A stretch of 64,000 bases of DNA from Trichosphaerium sp. ATCC 40318 (lineage: Eukaryota; Discosea; Flabellinia; Trichosidae). The stretch lies in NCBI GenBank assembly GCA_038496445.1, contig JALMLS010000165.1:62001-126000 (forward strand). Direction: 5' to 3'. This document shows positions 23,032 through 34,979 of the stretch, in pieces. Both the position numbers and the translations under genes were made by a program. The notes under the pieces are model-generated. The model was given only the letters and a program-made list of their open reading frames with translations. It searched no databases and had not been told where the DNA came from. Each line of letters starts with the position of its first letter. The first letter of the stretch is position 1.

Positions 23032-24329
23032 TTAACGTTTTCTCTGACGCTTGCGTGATCCGCTCGAACCGCCTTGCCGTGCACGCTTACGAGCAGCTTC
23101 TTCAGCAGCTTTATTACGTAGAAACTCCCTCCTGTCTTCTTCTCTTCCAACACGTTCGCTAAAAACACATTAGTCTCTGTCTAAATAAACCAATCTCGTC
23201 ATGTTGATGGCACAACAGGCCGAAAAAATACGGTATTATTTCGGAAAAATCTAATTAGTCTCCCTTACCACGTGGTAGGGAGAATAAAAATAATACTTTT
23301 CAAAAAAAAATCAAAGATGGAGGATTTGTTTAACCTTCTTCGCTCCTCTGCGTCTTGCTCTGCAAATGAAGCCTCCATTGACCTATCATCTAATCTATCT
23401 ACATCTCCAAAATGACCAGGATTATAACCCGTCATACCCCTTATCAATCCATATCAGCAACCAAACAAACGAAAAAAAAGCAATGCAAAAGCTGTTTTGT
23501 ATTTTTAGTGTACCTCAAAATTTTCTTCCAGTTTTGATCATAATACTTTTCTGTATCATTAAGATCATCCTCAATAAAACTATCTTCCTCACTAGAACAA
23601 AATAAAAGCGTTAATACGAGCTACAACATGGTAAAAAATCCAAAAAAAACAACCAAAATTCAGAACTCTAAAATCTCTTGATAACGCGTCTGTACCTGTC
23701 AGAGTAATCAAAATACTTATCTACATCATCTCTACGTCGAGCTGGCTCTATAACAACAGCTCTACGCTGCTCATACCATTTCTTCTCTCGCTGTTGTTGA
23801 ACTCGAGGCGGATTTTGTGTTTTGGAGCGTTGTATAGGTTTATTAGAAGCTCTCACTGAAATAGACCGTTTGGGCGGTGGTTGTCTCCTTGGGGGCGGGT
23901 CGTTGCGTGGTTTTGATGCTCTTTTCTTTTGACGTTCAATGGAGTTTTTACCAAAGAACGAGAACGTCTCTGGGACGAAGTCTTTAGCTTTTTCTTTTCT
24001 GCCACGCTTCGTTGTCGATCTTTGAGATGCCTGCTTCCGTTGACCGGCAGAACCTACACTTGTGAGTACGTACAGGGCTTTTGTTTTTTGATTTCTACAA
24101 TGTCGCTTTGATTTCCGTACGTTTTGTTCTAGTAGGCGCTCTTGTCTTTTTCACCTTCGGTACATAGTTTTTAGGGCGTACAGGTACAATCTCTACAAAA
24201 TTCGGGTAAACGAAAACGTTTCTATTTAATTCGTCTAATATTCGCACCCTTCTTCTTAGTTTTGTATTTATTGACAGCTGCGGCTGAGAATTTCAAATTT
24301 TGATAATCAACATCACGTAAATCGGCCAT
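23032..24329 (-). CDS. SPT2: SPT2-like chromatin protein
   Basis: ATG 24329 (MADLRDVDYQNLKFSAAAVN), about six exons, stop at 23032. The middle is basic and low-complexity (AGQRKQASQRSTTKRGRK, PPPRRQPPPKRS). The C-terminal block is typical SPT2: an acidic SSEEDSFIEDDLNDTEKYYD, then WKKILR, GYNPGHFGDVDRLDDRSMEA, SFAEQDAEERRR and SERVGREEDRREFLRNKAA, ending in a KR-rich tail. SPT2 binds H3-H4 histones and DNA and helps keep nucleosomes during transcription elongation. The D-D-R-S-M-E-A-S-F motif with the following E/R helix is the family signature. Reading between the second and third exons is the least certain join. Confidence 0.8.
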
Positions 24330-24525
24330 TTATAGCGGGAAACAATTATATAACGATTATTTGCCTCATACGTCTATTGGAAGATAAATACGCCTTACTG
24401 AAGCAGACTTAAAAAAGTATTCAGTTAAACGTCTTGGAACGGATTACAAGTCTTCGCGAAACGTTTGTAAAACAGCTTTGGAAACAGTAGGTTCATCGTT
24501 TTTGTACTAGGGGTCTCCAGAATGG

Positions 24526-24756
24526 ATGTCTGAAGGCTACTATCCACAAAGTATTCAGATCGCTAAAACGGCGGATAATTTAATCTCCCAAACGCTTGAT
24601 ACTTGCACTGTGGCTTTCTTGGCAACAGTAATTACAATTTGTACACTATTGTACAGAATTATCCGATTTTTGAGTACAGTTAGCTATGACACGTGGTGTG
24701 ATGAAACGACAAAAGTTTACGTTATTTTCAAAGAAATCAGAAACGTCGACAGTTAA
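24526..24756 (+). CDS. Small predicted single-pass membrane protein (76 aa)
   Basis: ATG 24526 to a stop at 24754-24756 with no intron. One hydrophobic helix of about 22 residues (VAFLATVITICTLLYRIIRF) lies in the middle; an amphipathic N-terminal half carries MSEGYYPQSIQIAKTADNL. It sits between the divergent SPT2 gene and the ARF gene. I recognise no family. It could be a small membrane anchor protein or a chance open frame; the regular codon flow and central helix favour a gene only slightly. Confidence 0.4.
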   Translation: MSEGYYPQSIQIAKTADNLISQTLDTCTVAFLATVITICTLLYRIIRFLSTVSYDTWCDETTKVYVIFKEIRNVDS

Positions 24757-24856
24757 AATTGTTTTTCTCAGTTTTATATGAAAAAAAGACGTCAGCACAT
24801 GAGCCATCATTCAACTAAAGTAGAGTTATTAACACAACACGTACAGAGTATAAAAA

Positions 24857-25611
24857 ATGGGCAACTTTGTGAGCATGATACTGAACAGGTTCGACTTGGT
24901 GAAATTAGAAACTAAGGTCCTTATGGTAGGATTAGATGCAGCTGGTAAAACTGTACGTTATTATTATTACATAGTTTGTTTTCCTTAAAGAACAAACAGG
25001 CTCTACATCTTTAAATTTAATTTGTTTTTTATTTTCGAATTTTTTTATCACTTTCTTGTTGTCACGTGGCTGACATGTATTTGGTTTAGTCTATACTGTA
25101 TAAATTACACCTCGGTGAGTTGGTTTCTTCAGTTCCAACTATTGGGTTCAACATAGAGCAAGTAGAATACAAAAAACTTACAATGCAGATATGGGATATC
25201 GGTACGGTTTTTTTTTTCTTAGCACATCACGATCTCTTACATTGAACTAATGCTGTTTTATCAGGTGGTCAAGATAAAATAAGAAAGCTATGGTGTCACT
25301 ACTTTAATGGTGTTAACGCTATAATATTCGTCGTTGATTCATCAGATACAACAAGACTTAAAGAAGCAGCACATGAGCTTAAAAAATTAACTTCAGAGGA
25401 TCAACTTCGTGGTGTTCCAGTTTTGGTTTATGCAAACAAACAAGACTTACCTGAAGCACTTGAAATAAATAAGATAGCCGACTCACTAAATATGCACGCT
25501 TTGAGAGGAAGAGAGTGGCATGTTCAAGCTAGTTCAGCGTCTTTAGGTCGTGGACTGTACGAAGGGTTAGAGTGGCTAAATGATACTGTAAAAAAAAATA
25601 GAAACATGTAA
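24857..25611 (+). CDS. ARF-family GTPase
   Basis: Three exons from ATG 24857 to stop 25609-25611, about 180 residues, normal ARF size. All motifs are intact: myristoylation Gly2 ([12 protein letters not shown]), P-loop GLDAAGKTS split by an intron after AGKT, switch [32 protein letters not shown] ([12 protein letters not shown]) and a C-terminal [19 protein letters not shown] proteins recruit coats and lipid-modifying enzymes to Golgi and endosome membranes. The protein is ARF1/6-like rather than a distant ARL, though HALRGREW departs from the ARF1 helix. It is the intact relative of the broken ARL copy at 2.1-2.5 kb. Confidence 0.93.
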
Positions 25612-26344
25612 ATAAAAGAAAGACTGTAAGATAGTTTGATTATTTTAGACACCATCAAACTGGTAGTAAAAGATAACAGCAATAGATAGAGAGCGATTAC
25701 TTCCAAGATATAGTTTATGCTGGTAGCTGCTTTATGTTTTGGGACAACCACAAGAATAAATAGCAAGGTTGTTTGACCTGACCCTCACTATTTTGTTTAT
25801 CATCAAAATACATAGTTATTTGAGGCTGTTTTTAACAAACAGTGGAAAAGAATATGAAAAGTTGTATACACAATGGATAATATGAAAACCTAGACTACGC
25901 TCATTGGCTGAGCTTGTTTGTTTTACAGAGAGACAGCTTTGTAATGTTGATTTATGTGGCTTCATTGCAACTTCAGTTTATTTACATTACTAAACCTCAT
26001 AGTAGTCTTCGATCACTATTGTCCATATCATTCATGTCTATCAACTACATATTATTGCCAATGATATTACATATAACCATGTAATGGTACACGTTTGGAT
26101 GACGTTATTTAGTGAGGCTTTATCGAAGAAGACAAGTCAGCGAGTAAACTTTTTTGTTGAAAAAAAACCAAAACGCACTTGTTATAAGGCTATAAGCGTT
26201 CTTTTCTATCTGGACTTTCAATTTTCTGGCCATCCCGAATAATAATTCATCAGATAAATAGGTGAGATTTTATTGAAAACTCTCAGAGTGCTTTATGGCC
26301 ATTGAAAGATAAAAACTGTTTTTGTTTTTTTTACCAGTTTGTAA
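25612..26344. other. Convergent intergenic region
   Basis: This lies between the 3' ends of the ARF gene and nuclease-like gene B. An AATAAA-type signal follows the ARF stop (about 25612). I see no coding exon or RNA gene. Confidence 0.4.
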
Positions 26345-29300
26345 TTAAGTTGCACTTTGTTTAAATCCTTTAATGACAAGAGGTTGCATCATATTCCCAG
26401 AATATTCTGGTCCTAAGAACAAACCGTTAACAACAATAACTTACAAACAATGTATTAACCACAGGCCCATACAAGAGTGAAACACGAAGTCATTTTTGGG
26501 AAACATCAGAAAAAGAAGCAATTTGTTAAAAAAACAGAGTTTGGTTGTTTGTTTCATTTGTTATGTAGTTCATGGCGAATACTATATGTACCTATATGAA
26601 TAGAGTCTTTCTTTGGTAACAATGGTGATGAAACTTTTGGAGGAACAATCGGAATATCAGGTCTATTTCAAAAAAATTAGTCAAAAAACATATTTCACCC
26701 CAACAACAGGGCTTTCTTGCACATACCGATAATGCAGTATTGTAGAAGCCAATCTATCTTTATCTCCATTTTCCCACCAATATGGTATACTTATCAATGT
26801 TATACCTTAAGAGTGACGTTAGACTCTTTCTTACATACGAAAAAAATAAGAAAGGTAGGTACCTTCAGACTCGCACAGCCTGTGCTTGGTATTATCTTTA
26901 TAAATCTGAGCATTTGCAGGCATGAATGCATTTGATAGATCATGAAAATGCTGTTGTCCTTGGTACTCAAAAGCAACATTATATACAGGTATAAAAACAT
27001 CAAGTGTTGTTGTAAAATTTTGTGTAGGTTGGTATTCTTCAATGATATCAATTGTATCACCGAAAATACATTGTAAAGTACTCAAGAGTGCCCTTAAATA
27101 TGAATATAAATAACAAAATATATATCAGTATAAATTACCTTTGAGAGGTCTTTCTATCACGTTCTGAAAACGCATTAAAATTCCATTTAAGTTCGGGGTG
27201 TACCATCTATTAAGAAAAAAATAAGAACCAAATAAAGCGATTCAAGGGTGACTACAATTAAGTTGTTCGATACGAATATTATATATAATATACCTGTAGA
27301 GCATGAGGCCAGTTTTTAATCATACCAGATCCGCCATGTTGAATTATTTGGTCTCGTGAAACACGATACCAATCTAAGTGATTTTGAATTTTTAATGTTG
27401 ATGAAATGCTATCTAGGAAGCGTTTCGTGTTCTCTTTAAGTTGCCAATACTGTAAGCTGAAACGTGCTATTAATAATTGGTTAATATATTCAACAACACT
27501 AATGTATATTCTATGCGTACTGTAAACTCTGGGATCCCAGTCAAAAGAAGGATACATTGATCTTAAGAAGTTTCCAATTTTGTTGTCGTATTTCCTTGAA
27601 AAAAAGTTGTTTAGTTTTTTGTTTACCAAGGAATATCTAATGCGCTTACACTGATAATAAACCTGATCCACCAACAACACACAGTTTTTTTAATGTTACA
27701 GACTTCCAATCGTCAATTGTCTTCAAGTTCAACGCTTGTTCAGCCTATAGATAAACTAGACGTTAGACGGTTTGTGTCAAGTCAAAAAATTAACTAAAAC
27801 TCATCATCATCAAAAACGCACGTGTTCTAAGAATTCTCCTTGTCTATCCCTAGAACTCCAAAACCCACGAGATACATTCGCTTTCAAAAGTAAGTGAAAG
27901 ATATTGCGTTTTTGACTTTTCAAAAATCTTACTAAATTTAAATGGTTTCCACTTTTCTTGAGGATAGTGTTGACGTAGTAACTCTGATACTGACGCACCA
28001 AAAGCCCTAATTTTTGGTTAATCCTACTCGAATTGAAAGAAATAACATCAAATACCATACGTAAGTAGTGCTTGACCACCAGCTCGAATGATATCTTCAT
28101 TTCTTTTGAAATACCAGTCAGTTAAAACTTTCACATCTAACTCTCTTGCCGACTAAAGATGACCCGTGAGCACTAAAGTAGTTTTGCAAAGCAGTCTCAC
28201 TTCTTCTAAGAACCAAATACGATTCTTTTTTGACCTCCAAAAGTGATTTGGCGCCAACACTAGCAAGGTAAACAAAGAGTGAAATAAGAAAAAAAAGCAA
28301 ATAAAGAAAACGTACCAAACTTCCATGGAAGCCAGTTGTACTCTGGATATACTCTTTTCAATAAAGATCGTAAAGGCATTGCTGCATTGTGAGATTTGTA
28401 TAAACTTACACCAGAAATACGCAGGAACAAATTACGATAATTAGGAATCTCGTTTGTTGTAACTTTGAACCAAGCATCCAATTCTTGAATGTCAAGCAGT
28501 CTCTCTAACTAATAACCCTTTAAATATACTTACAGTACAATAGTGAGACCTTTTATACTACATACCTCTCGCATAGCGATAAACGGGTCTCGTTCTCTAA
28601 GGATTTTAGATGTCAAGTCCTCACCTTCTAGAATTATAAAATGAATAAAAAAGCAAAGATTCTGATCAAGAAACGAACCAAATCCACTGAGTTGCCAAGG
28701 TATATCTGGATATGATGTTTCCAAGAACTTTAACAAAGATCCACCGTAATATCTAAAGTAGTAGTTAATACAGTAAGCACTACGCAAGGACCATGCTTGC
28801 TAATAATTTGATTGAGCTTTTTCTTTGTTTCCCAAGAACTCTTGTAAGCCAAGCGTGTACGTACACAAGAATGTCACCTCCAAAGTCATACATATCCTTA
28901 CTCTCTACGCTATACCAGTCTTTTACAGTATAAATGCGGAAATACCTCTCAGCCTAACACTGTAAACGCTCAGAGAAAGAAAACAAACTTTTTTCGATTT
29001 TTTGAAAAAAACACAACGATCTAGCACGTGTATCATTCTCACCTCCTTTACAAAATAAGATCTGTTGCTTTCATCATTAAAGTAACCGTGAGGCGTACTC
29101 GCTACGAGTGTTGGTGAATATTACGCTCAAAAAATATGAAAACGATTGCACAAGCGTACCAAAAGCCCAAGGAACCCAGTACTGCTCTGGATAAACATAT
29201 TGAAGGAATTGACGCAGGGAGTTGTTGAATTTGCTTCAGAAATGATTAGTTGAAGTACTGTAGCGTGGGCACATACTTTAGTATGCCAATACCGCCTACA

Positions 29301-29516
29301 AGACGAATATCCTTTCGTTTGAAATGATACCAACTGTCAAGTCTAGTAACACGCAATCTATCTTCTATCTGCGCCGTATACATCAGTAAAGCGAATTAAT
29401 GTCACTTTAGTACTATTTTAGTTGCTTCGTAAATATCATCTGTATAAATGCGTTCAAAAAGCTTTCGAGTACGTCTAAGCTTTATACGAGGCAAAGATCG
29501 TCTCATTTGAATGTTC
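26345..29516 (-). CDS. Repeat-module protein with C-terminal PD-(D/E)XK-type nuclease-like domain (copy B)
   Basis: ATG 29516 (MRRSLPRIKLRRTRKLFERI, strongly basic and possibly an organelle or nuclear signal), about 18 exons, stop at 26345-26347. Five or more modules repeat DSWYHFKRKDIRLVGG, DWYSVESKDMYDFGG, TDWYFKRNEDIIRAGG and DWYRVSRDQIIQHGGSG, alternating with YPEQYWVPWAF, YPDIPWQLSGF and YPEYNWLPWKF. The nuclease-like end reads TTLDVFIPVYNVAFEYQGQQ, HFHD, KDNTKHRLCESEG, ITLISIPYWWENGD. It has the same order as copy A but is longer. The acidic positions (D of LDVF, E of FEYQ) fit a PD-(D/E)XK active site; catalysis is inferred. The two copies lie on the same strand, separated by SPT2 and ARF. 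Confidence 0.7.
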
Positions 29517-29666
29517 GTTATTATTTTAACATAGTACAATCTCTATGTTCGCGCGGAAGTCCCAGCGCTCGCCTATACATACTTGTGCGTACTGTTGTTG
29601 AGTTAAAAAAGGAACGAAGAGTTTAAGCGACAAATCAATTTATTTGTAGCGTTTGTCTCCAAAGCA

Positions 29667-32588
29667 ATGTCTCTTGATAAATACTTCCATCCTAAAACAA
29701 CCAGTACGATATAACGTCATTTGGGAGTTGTTTTCATTCGTTTATTAATTTTTTGAATACAGAACGTAAGCATGTTGCTATTGGTAATACAGCAGTGTCA
29801 ACAGCGCAAATTTCAGACAAACCACCTCCAAAGCGAAGGAAAACAGAATTTAAAGCAGGAAAAGACGTTGTTTGGCCTAAAGATACTAAAACGCAACCAC
29901 AACAGAAACGTACAGACCCAGCACAGATATTTGATAATTTAAACCTTCCAGTGTTAAAAACGACTACACCGAGTATTTCAAGCGAAACAGTGCGTCAAAC
30001 AATTAAATCCAAACGATTTAAAAGCCATACACGATCGTTAACTACCGCCCTTTTTTACCTAATAAGTGACAGAATACTCCTGTTAACCTAGTATCATCAC
30101 CTGAGGATACCTTAGAAGATGCATGGGATAGCTACCATGTTAAATTACCTTGTTCTGCAAAGAGCACTCTGTACAACAAAAACAAACCTGATAAACCGTT
30201 GAGCAGATGGTATTTGATCCAGTCTGTTCTTAGTGAGACTATATCAACTCCAGAAGAGCTACAGGCACGTTAAACCTACAAAAGAAAAATTTTAATCTTT
30301 TCTTTTGTTTGAACGTATCATTACATTCACGGAATTGTTCGCTTTGTGCTTATGGTTTTCTTTAGTCAACAATACTTGCGTATAATAAGCATCCAGAAAT
30401 ATCGGAGGATTGGGAGCTTGATGGTATTGAAACTTTTTTTGAAGATGTACTAGACGAAGAGGTCGCTACTGAGTGAGTACAACTACTTTTTATTCTGATC
30501 AAAGATAAATTTGCTTTTAACATACTTCACGTGTTGCATCACGTGATTTAAAACACCAACTGATATTTTTATAAACAATGTTTTAAAAACATTTTGTTAT
30601 TTGGTGCACGTGCGTGTGCAGTGAACCACGTGATTACTGCTTTGTAAGACTAACTTTTTACCGTTTAGTTTTTTTGTTAATACTCTTCCATTTATACAAA
30701 AACTGGCTTTATCGCTTCCTGATGTTTGTAAAAAGCCTATTCCGTTACTTATTAAATATGTGGATAACTGTATAATGCTATCACAACACCAAATTGCTGC
30801 TTTATTAGCAAATATGTTTTTTTGTACATTCCCAAACAGGTACGTTATTGCAACTGAAATTTGGACCTGAATGCTTGCATTGTTTAAATGGGCTTATGGT
30901 TTCTGTTTTATAGGGAGTATAGAATGTCTGAGAAGCGTTTCAAAGACTACTGTACAGTAAATTTTAACAGGCTTTGGTGTGAACCTTTCAAACCGAACAA
31001 GCAAGAGAAAATCAAAGCTATTATTAGATATTTCGAACAACTTCGTGAAAAAAGTACGTGCTTTCGACATTGTTTTTTTGTCCTTCTTTTGGATGTATTG
31101 ATTGATGTTTAATATTTTTCTTAGTGCCTGATGGTAATGTAACATTTCATCGTCGTGTTACTTCAGATGAGATTGATTGGAGAGAATCTAAAAAACAATT
31201 AAGTAAAGTTGATGTCCACGCAAAAGGTTTAATAGAAGGTTAGTCTTACAGTTATTTAAAAATTGTCAACCAAGTTAATGTGTTTGTATAGATGCTGAGG
31301 GAGATGTTTTACAAGTTGATTTTGCAAATAAATTAATAGGTGGAGGTGTAATAGGCAACGTAAGTTTAGTTTAATCGAACAAGTCAATTTTTTATTTTCC
31401 ATATTTTTTTTTGTTTTACGTCGTTTTCTGGAGTTAAATTTTGGCTATAGGGATGTGTACAGGAGGAAATAAGGTTTATTATTAATACAGAATGTATTGT
31501 AAGCAGACTTTTTACAGCTGGTATGCGATAAGCTTTATTTTTTTGGACAGTTAGATTGTTGTTTCTTAAAAAAAACATTTAGTTCTTGAAGACAATGAGT
31601 GTGTTGTTATTAAAGGAGCTCAACGGTTTACCAACTATGAAGGGTATGCATCAAGTTATAAATGTACTGGAGATTGCAGTGATGAAACTGACAGGTACCC
31701 GAAAGAGGTGTTTGTTTATTCTAACTTTTTGTTTTCTGAAAAAGAGACTCTTTGAAACGGCGGAACCATACGATTGTTGCTATTGATGCAAAGAAGTTTT
31801 CTTCAGTTGGAGTACAATTCCAGTACAAATATATAAACAGAGAGTTAATTAAGGCTCACTGTGGGTTTTCTGCTACTGACTGTCCGAGCACAGCGCCTGT
31901 TGCTACTGGTATGATGAAGTTGTTTTCTCGTTTTTTTCTTTTTTTTTAAAAATTGCCTCACCTCCTTGCCTTTCTAATAAAATAATTTAGGTCATTGGTA
32001 TGTTGTTTATAATAGTAATGGATTACTTAGTATATGGTGAGTTTAAATGCTAATTATTTTTTAAAGGGGTTGTGGCGCTTTTAAAGGTCATAAAGAGTTG
32101 AAAGCTATAATACAAGTTATGGCAGCATCACAAGCTGGAAGAGATGTAATATACTATTGCTTTGGTGATCAAACATTCGTAGATAAGTTTAATAATGTGC
32201 TGGAAGTATGTAAATCTAATTCTGTAACAGTCGGTACGTACCCTTACAAGAACAGTTTTTTTTATCTTGTTTTATCTGCTTTCCCATTTTTTTCGCTTTT
32301 TTTTCTTTGTTGGTTTTTGGCACTGAGGGTACCTCTTTTCATCAATCGTGTTATCAAAACTGTACCTTATGTTAATATTTGGATTTGTGTTAACAGTTCA
32401 AGACTTTGATCTAATTTTGTTCTCGTAGGTCAACTCATGAATGTTTTGACTAAGTATTTATCATTGTACGAGATGGTTTTTTTTATCTTGTTTACTTACA
32501 TGTCTATTAGTTTGAGAACAAATCATAGTAGTGGTAAAAATAACTTCAAATTATTTGATTATTTTCTAGCAAAATACGGAGCAAATAA
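29667..32588 (+). CDS. PARG: Poly(ADP-ribose) glycohydrolase
   Basis: ATG 29667 (MSLDKYFHPKTT), about 15 exons. The N-terminus is basic with a nuclear-signal-like PPPKRRKTEF. The helical and catalytic part shows LPDVCKKPIPLLIKYVDN, QIAALLANMFFCTFPNREYR, the PARG signature DFANKLIGGGVIGNGCVQEE (GGG, then QEE about 6 residues later), FTNYEGYASSYKCTGDC, VAIDAKKF, and a macrodomain end GCGAFKGHKELKAIIQVMAA. PARG removes poly(ADP-ribose) from proteins, mainly in the nucleus. One intron appears to have a GC donor (GCACGT at 30265). The 3' end is uncertain: a GTACGA donor near 32466 leads to a short exon ending at 32588. Confidence 0.9.
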
Positions 32589-32870
32589 AGAAAATTCAAG
32601 GTAGCAAAATACCTGTACTCCAATATAAAACTTTCAAAAAAAAAAAAAGACAAAGAACAAAATTTATTCTTTTGCGTTCAAGTTTCACCTTTGAAGTATG
32701 GTGAAGGTCGTCATATAAGGTGTAAATCTTTACATTAGAGGAAAAAATTTTGTGTTTTTAATCACGTGACAATTAGCTAACCTGCAGAGTGAAGCAAAGT
32801 TGTTTTTTTTATTGTATCTTTGTCCTGCCGAAATTAAGATAATCTTAAACTGTTTGTTCTTCGTTTCTAA

Positions 32871-33878
32871 CTAGGAGAACTCATATACTAGCACTGCACC
32901 AAGTATCACGATATCTGCAACAAGACCTAAAAAGTCACAGCCCTTTTTATAATAAACATCAGATCTAATCTTAGACACCATGCGATAAAATGTATCTTTA
33001 TCGTCTTTACTTAGTGGCCTGCTTTGTCCCCATGTTGATACATAAAACACTTTACTCGTATCAACCTTCAAGGTCATAGCTGACTTCACTTCGCAGATCA
33101 ATTTGCTAGGCACCCTGTCCATGTGTGTTACACAAACAATAGGCTTGATTCCTTTAAACAAAAGTAAACACGTGGTATAACACTTAATTAGACATACCTC
33201 CTAATGATGCTATACTCTTACACAGCTTGCTGATTTTTATACATTGTTCAGTAGCTACCGTATCAATGGTCTCTGTATGCTTTTCTGTTGCATTGAAAAA
33301 AACCCACACTTTCTTCACCGTTGTATACGTTCTACTGGATTTTGCTTAGATTGCTGGCATTTTGCTAAACAAGGGATTACCGTACGTTAATTTTTTACAG
33401 AGAGTCTCTGCATTCACAACTAGTATGATGTGATCAATTTTATTGTTAAGATCTTTGATTGGATTGATACGGCGAGAAGTTAAATCAGTACTCTTACATC
33501 CAAACAAAGTCAGTTTTGTTTTGATTAAAAGTATGACACGTACTTCTGCCATTCCTTCAATGAGTGTTTTTATAAGAACAACGTCACTTTCTGACAGAGG
33601 TACGTTGAACGTTCTTCCAGCAGTATCAAAAAAATTAAACGTCTTGGCGTTATTAGTTGTAACCTAAGCTGCTACATTAATCTGTAACAAAGTTCAATGC
33701 TTGTACTTTTAACTGCCCGTATAAACTAGTTCCACGACCTCCTGTTCTACCAGTTGGTAGTCTTGGAATACTCCAACCGCAAAGTAAATGACCAAAGGTG
33801 TTCCCAACACTGCTTTTCCCACTATGATTCTCTCCAACTAGGAGCACATTATAAGCGTCACTTGGCTTGTCATACATG
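32871..33878 (-). CDS. IFI44-like P-loop GTPase, copy 1 (with C-terminal membrane helix)
   Basis: ATG 33878 (MYDKPSDAYNVLLVGENHSG), about five exons, stop 32871-32873. Motifs: G1 GENHSGKSS, G3 FNFFDTAGR, the strand KIDHIILVVNAETLCKK and a G4-like CVTHMDRVPS. The G1-FFDTAGR-LSxxDI-THMD layout resembles interferon-induced protein 44 (IFI44), a TRAFAC-type GTPase family. The last about 20 residues (FLGLVADIVILGAVLVYEF) form a hydrophobic helix missing from copy 2, so this copy may be membrane-anchored. It is transcribed divergently from the gene at 34096. Function in protists is unknown. Confidence 0.75.
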
Positions 33879-34095
33879 TTAAGACAATGTAGATTTTTAA
33901 CGTCAATCACATATTTTTAGAGCGGGGCCACGTGCTTCTGTGAACAGTATTCTTAGTCCATCCACAAGTTGCTGTAAGGAACTGAACTGTAACGTACTTC
34001 CGTATGTCATAATGTAGGTTGAGATTCTGACTGCTGAGTTAAGTCACAGTTCAAATTTTTGATATGATTATCATCACGTGACAGTAACGGCTGTG
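33879..34095. promoter_or_regulatory. Shared divergent promoter of pair 1
   Basis: About 215 bp separate the two divergent start codons. About 90 bp (33945-34040) is closely matched, in inverse orientation, by 36125-36260 in front of the second pair. It holds two CACGTG hexamers (near 33931 and 34076) and the shared TTCCTTACAGCAACTTGTGG (its reverse complement here). Confidence 0.55.
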
Positions 34096-34720
34096 ATGGA
34101 TAATAATAGCTCTACGTACTATGTCGCAAGTTCTGATCCATTTTATACAAAACACATTACAGCAGCTCTAGAACCATTCTACAATACTCGTTCACTAACT
34201 CCAAGCGTCAACAACAAACATAACTACTTTTTTTTCTTCGCTGATACCTCACGAAGTGATATCTTCTTTGATAGACTCGATGGGCGATTGAACCATCAAA
34301 CGGATGTCCTTGAAGATATAGCAAATCTTAACGAAGGTGACTGACGCTTTGTGGTTCTGTAAAACTGACAACAAGCTAACTCAATTTCTTGTTTTTAGGA
34401 AAACTACCATCAAACTTTACAATCATAATTCTTCCTCTATCACCTCAGGCTGATAAAAGAATTCATATTGGAGGATACCTAAGTAGCATAGAGTGCGATT
34501 TTTATCATATAGTTTAATCTCATACCCATGCTTACTTGCACAAAGAGATCATCTTGTTTCGGAGTGGTTTTCACAGGATAGAATTATTATCTGTAGCGAG
34601 AGTGATATGAACGTATTACGCCAAAACCGTATACCAAATGCAATTAAAGTTAATACTTCTGATTTATCATACAAACAACCTTTCTTGCATCGCTTTTTGT
34701 TTTTTTGTGGTAGCAAATAA
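34096..34720 (+). CDS. Partner gene of IFI44-like GTPase, copy 1 (short form)
   Basis: ATG 34096 (MDNNSSTYYVASSDPFYTKH), three exons, stop 34718-34720, about 160 residues. Core: SVNNKHNYFFFFADTSRSDI, then FFDRLDGRLNHQTDVLEDI; exon 2 gives KLPSNFTIIILPLSPQADKR and IHIGGYLS; exon 3 gives WFSQDRIIICSESDMNVLRQ. I do not recognise the family; alternating strands and helices suggest a compact alpha/beta domain. It is the short relative of the gene at 34980-36041 and lacks that copy's acidic tail. The divergent arrangement with the GTPase is kept in both copies, suggesting the two products work together. Confidence 0.65.
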
Positions 34721-34979
34721 AAAATACTTGTATGGATTAATATTTAGTCTTAATAGTTGTATGAGGTATTATACAACCATTTACTTTGTTGCTATGCTTT
34801 TAGTAAAAAAAGTTGAGATGAATACATAGGTAACCAACCAAGAGAGTAAGCAAGCTAATATTAATTCCTAAGGAGTACAATTTTGTCTTTAACACATGTA
34901 GAAACAACATAAATGTTTGATCAAAATCAAAATCTAGTTATGAACCGTCACACGTGGCTGTATCAACAACAACGCGGTA

